Of a DNA stretch of 64,000 nucleotides, positions 61,273-64,000 are shown one piece after another. Both the position numbers and the translations under genes were made by a program. This stretch comes from an uncultured Lachnospiraceae bacterium (GTDB taxonomy: Bacteria; Bacillota; Clostridia; Lachnospirales; Lachnospiraceae), in assembly GCA_902789735.1 (NCBI GenBank), contig CADAOZ010000004.1, forward strand, positions 1 to 64,000, given 5' to 3'. Position 1 is the stretch's first letter. Each line of letters begins with the position of its first letter. A model generated the notes under the pieces. It saw only the letters and a list, made by a program, of their open reading frames with translations, searched no databases and was not told where the DNA came from.

Positions 61273-63159
61273 ATGAATCTTTCTACAGCTATTATAATCT
61301 TTCTCTGTTTTTTTATTTTTGTCATCGTTGTCTTTCTGTCCCTCCATGACCGGCTGATTCTGATCATTACCAGGATCTCGGGACTTTACGCCCTGCTCAT
61401 GGGAATCTTCCTCTATAGTATGATCTATTCTGTCCTGGCGCCGGATCCTTTCTCCGGCCTTCTGCATACGCTCCTGTCGGTCTGCTGGATCTTTATTGGA
61501 GAGAACGGTATGGACGCGGCGCAGGAAGCGGCCCCTTCCCTGCCCCTGTTCCGTGACGGCATCGGCTTCAGCCTGCTCTGGAGCGCCCATCTGTGCGGCA
61601 TTTTCACGACTTTGAGCGCTGCTGTCAATATCATCGGCAAAAAACTGCTGGTTTCCCTGCGCAAATATCTGGCAATGACCAAAGATCTGATTGTTATCTA
61701 TGGCGTCAATTCGGATTCCACGCTTTTTGCCCAGGAACTGAGCCTGAAAGAAAACTGTTCCATTATATTTGTAGATGAAAAACCGGACGCCGATTCGCTC
61801 CCGACCATCTACAACTTCGGCGGCGTCGTCCGGACCGACCGCAGCGCCGGCTACCCCAACCGCAATTTCATCCGCTATCTGGGTCTCCGTCCCGGGAACA
61901 GGCAGTTCACCCTCTACTGTATGGACGCGGACACAGAGCGTAACATTCAGTATGCCCGTCAGATGAAAATCCTTCTGGAAGAATCCGGGATCCCGCCCAG
62001 TATGACCGGCCTGATCCTGTTCGGACGAAAGGACACCCTTACAGAGGAACTGCAGGTTTCCGAGAACAATTATGGTTTCGGAATGGTCTCTGTTTATACC
62101 AGTTCTCTGCTGGCTTCCCGTGTACTGATCAAGGCGTTTCCGCCCTGTGACACCCTGCGCTTCGATGATTCCGGCATGGCCCTGGACAATTTTGACGCAT
62201 TGATCATCGGTTTTGGAAATCTGGGCCAGCATGTCCTCAAATCTCTGGTCATGAACGGCCAGTTCGTAGGCAGCCGTTTCCATGCGGCCGTCTTCGATCC
62301 TGAGATCGATCAGGTCTCCGGATCGATCCGTCAGGAATGTCCGGGACTCTTCCGCTATTATGATATCGATCTGTTTCCTTATGATGGACGCAGCAGCGAA
62401 TTATACCGCTATCTGGAACAGCATCTGGACAGCATTAAATATATCGTGGTCTCCACCGGCAGCCTCATGGTCAATACAGGGATCAGTGAAGATCTGAATA
62501 TGTACCTGCTGCGCAGAGGACGTGATATACCTGTCCTGCAGTGTGATTATAACGGGGTCTTTTATAATTCCACCGATAATAAAAGCCTGCAGCTGCAGTC
62601 GATCTATTCACCGGAGATCCTGTATTCGCACAGGATCGATCAACTTGCCATGACCCTCAACCATATCTACTGCAGCAATCCGGACCATACCGCTTTTGAG
62701 GACTGGGTCGCCTGTGATTCCTTCAGCCGCGCCAGTTCCAGAGCCGCCGCCGACTTTTTCCCGGCGATCCTGCGCTGTGCCGGTATATCCGGAGAAGACG
62801 CCGCGGGCGATCGATGGATCACGGATCCCATCCTGCTGGATCATCTGGGACATACAGAACACATGCGCTGGTGCGCCTTCCATCTGGTCTATGGCTTTGA
62901 AGTCATGCCCGAAGAAGTCCTGGAGGAAAGGGCTGCCGCCTTCAGAGAAGAGTCTGCCCGGGAAGGAAGCTCCCGAATCAAACCGGCCAGGGATCTTGAC
63001 CGGTATATGCACGCCTGCATCATTCCCTGGGAGGAACTGGACGCCCTGTCTGCAAAGGTAACGGATCTGACCGGCAAAAAAACAGATTATAAGCAGAATG
63101 ACATTAACAGTATCATGACAATTCCCGCCGCCATCAAAGCGGATCACGGCAAATCATAA
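61273..63159 (+). CDS. Membrane protein with Rossmann domains and C-terminal RyR-like domain
   Basis: 628 residues. Four hydrophobic segments lie in the first about 120 residues. A TrkA-N-like Rossmann region starts DLIVIYGVNSDSTLF (about 138), and a second starts DALIIGFGNLGQHVLKSL (about 313; GxGxxG). The last about 100 residues have LGHTEHMRWCAFHLVYGF and HACIIPWEELDAL, with a later D..DI..I..IP end, the pattern of RyR domains in bacterial TrkA-N/RyR proteins. By analogy it may sense a nucleotide or NAD-like ligand at the membrane. AGGAG precedes the ATG. Divergent from the tubulin-like operon. Confidence 0.75.
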   Translation: MNLSTAIIIFLCFFIFVIVVFLSLHDRLILIITRISGLYALLMGIFLYSMIYSVLAPDPFSGLLHTLLSVCWIFIGENGMDAAQEAAPSLPLFRDGIGFSLLWSAHLCGIFTTLSAAVNIIGKKLLVSLRKYLAMTKDLIVIYGVNSDSTLFAQELSLKENCSIIFVDEKPDADSLPTIYNFGGVVRTDRSAGYPNRNFIRYLGLRPGNRQFTLYCMDADTERNIQYARQMKILLEESGIPPSMTGLILFGRKDTLTEELQVSENNYGFGMVSVYTSSLLASRVLIKAFPPCDTLRFDDSGMALDNFDALIIGFGNLGQHVLKSLVMNGQFVGSRFHAAVFDPEIDQVSGSIRQECPGLFRYYDIDLFPYDGRSSELYRYLEQHLDSIKYIVVSTGSLMVNTGISEDLNMYLLRRGRDIPVLQCDYNGVFYNSTDNKSLQLQSIYSPEILYSHRIDQLAMTLNHIYCSNPDHTAFEDWVACDSFSRASSRAAADFFPAILRCAGISGEDAAGDRWITDPILLDHLGHTEHMRWCAFHLVYGFEVMPEEVLEERAAAFREESAREGSSRIKPARDLDRYMHACIIPWEELDALSAKVTDLTGKKTDYKQNDINSIMTIPAAIKADHGKS

Positions 63160-63161
63160 AA

Positions 63162-63186
63162 ACAGGGAAGGCATAGCCTTCCCTGT
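63162..63186 (-). terminator. Terminator between the two RyR genes
   Basis: ACAGGGAAGGC (63162-63172) pairs with GCCTTCCCTGT (63176-63186). Read on the minus strand it is followed by TTTTTATG. Confidence 0.8.
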
Positions 63187-63198
63187 ACGGATCATTTC

Positions 63199-63504
63199 TC
63201 AGTCCTTTTCTTTTTTCTCAATCGTATAACCCAGGACCGTGATCAGCTTCAGACTCTCCATTGCAGTCCTTCTGTCATATTCCTTTTCATTTTCCGGCAG
63301 TTCTTCATACGGTACCATACAGGGGGTCAGTTTGTTTCTGTCATCTCTGACCTCCCCCCATCTCCAGCCTTCCTGCATCCTGCCGTAAGCCCATACATTA
63401 TGTATATTCTCCGCAATCTTCTCTGTCAGGCTGATCAGATCTTCCGGCAGCTGTACATGTTCTGTATTGACCGGCCGCGGGATATACTGTCTGTCCTTTT
63501 CCAT
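63199..63504 (-). CDS. Stand-alone RyR-domain protein
   Basis: 101 residues from ATG 63504, which has GGGAGG upstream. The whole protein is one ryanodine-receptor repeat: KIAENIHNVWAYGRMQEGW, RWGEVRDDRNKLTPCMVPY, EELPENEKEYDRRTAMESLK and a final VLGYTIE, matching the IAENxHxxWA..K..GW.YG..RDD..K.HP.LVPY..L...EKEYDR pattern of eukaryotic and bacterial RyR domains. No signal peptide or membrane helix. It lies next to the RyR-tailed membrane protein, convergent with it. Confidence 0.9.
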   Translation of the reverse strand: MEKDRQYIPRPVNTEHVQLPEDLISLTEKIAENIHNVWAYGRMQEGWRWGEVRDDRNKLTPCMVPYEELPENEKEYDRRTAMESLKLITVLGYTIEKKEKD

Positions 63505-63612
63505 TTGATTACCTCCCGACACTGATGATCACAGGACAATCCCTGATCTATTATAGAATACTATCCTTTGCGGAAATTTTTTTTTGCGTCATTTTGTCCC
63601 GCACAGGAAAGA

Positions 63613-64000
63613 TCAGATGGCCTGCAGGGTTCCATCGACAGAAGCGATCAGCCCGGTCCGGAAAATTCGGTCCCGGCCGGCTTCTTTTCCTTCTCCTGTA
63701 AAGTCCGAGGCCAGACGGATATCGTCATAGAGTCTGCCTTCCGCCGCCTGCGTATAACGCAGGGCCGGTTCCGCGTCTTCCCCGCTGCACAGGACCCGCC
63801 GGACAGACCGGCTGCTGTAACGGAAAGAAATTTCCGTGCCTGTATCCGACTGCAGGATCCGCAGATCCCGCAGCAGAGAGTCCTCACGACCGGCTTCCCG
63901 CAGCCCCGCAAGCGCGGCTGCTGTCCCGCTGTGATCAGAGATTCCTTCCGGATCAGAAGGCAGAAAGCCCCGCATGTACAGGGAATGGTCCGCCACAGAA
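63613..64000 (-). CDS. Hypothetical protein, 5' end outside window
   Basis: The frame is open from the TGA at 63613 through to the window end, giving at least 129 residues; the true start is upstream of 64000 on the minus strand. The visible part is charged (LRDLRILQSDTGTEISFRYSSR, ending DGTLQAI) with no recognised domain. No function can be stated. Confidence 0.5.
   Translation of the reverse strand, partial: SVADHSLYMRGFLPSDPEGISDHSGTAAALAGLREAGREDSLLRDLRILQSDTGTEISFRYSSRSVRRVLCSGEDAEPALRYTQAAEGRLYDDIRLASDFTGEGKEAGRDRIFRTGLIASVDGTLQAI

Overview
The window looks like chromosome of a moderately GC-rich Firmicute, most likely a gut-type Lachnospiraceae (Clostridia). The inference rests on AGGAGG-type ribosome binding sites, sigma-A-type promoters, a DUF956 gene beside a mannose-family PTS, a TetM-like GTPase fused to a YacP-type NYN domain, secreted proteins with cell-wall-binding aromatic repeats, and compact one-direction operons. 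I saw no rRNA, tRNA, CRISPR array or intact mobile element. The left edge (1-470) is more AT-rich and carries a cut-off MerR gene plus 29-bp tandem repeats that resemble an insertion-sequence end.

Layout. 0.6-5.4 kb: rlmD, a PsiE-like membrane protein and the TetM-like/NYN fusion (minus), then purC (plus). 6.8-10.3 kb: DUF956 and a manXYZ-type PTS operon. 10.5-14.3 kb: a small unknown gene, proC, and a divergent M13 metallopeptidase lipoprotein. 14.3-14.5 kb: three stacked hairpins. 14.6-17.4 kb: an EIIC-EIIA PTS protein without EIIB, and a cytidylate-kinase-like protein. 17.5-22.5 kb: a complete branched-chain amino-acid ABC transporter (livKHMGF order in transcription), with a divergent AraC-type regulator. 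23.6-29.2 kb: an envelope block of two repeat-rich surface proteins and an L,D-transpeptidase. 29.3-38.5 kb: tex, a Nif11-like small protein, an RsiV-like exported protein, HAD hydrolases, an esterase-like protein and a Bax-inhibitor-1 protein. 38.7-43.2 kb: a dihydroxyacetone kinase operon (dhaL-dhaM-dhaK), an aldose epimerase and a secreted class-A-like serine hydrolase.

The most unusual part is 43.4-63.5 kb. A six-gene minus-strand operon (61010 down to 46349) encodes an SseB/Sel1-repeat protein, a membrane-anchored von Willebrand A protein, a 1209-residue tubulin-like protein, a 677-residue membrane protein, a 1365-residue membrane protein ending in a zinc ribbon and an HELTH metallopeptidase-like domain, and a transglutaminase-like lipoprotein. 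On its right lie a divergent membrane protein with Rossmann domains and a ryanodine-receptor (RyR) type domain, and a stand-alone 101-residue RyR protein. On its left, beyond one alpha/beta-hydrolase gene, lies a DisA-N-like (DACNV-type) protein with a 56-residue membrane peptide. Read together, this is a candidate membrane-spanning signalling or conflict system: a GTP/NTP-driven tubulin-like core, an exported adhesion sensor, peptidase and transglutaminase effectors, and predicted nucleotide-sensing RyR and DAC-like domains. That interpretation is inference from domain content; the individual domain motifs are visible in the sequence.
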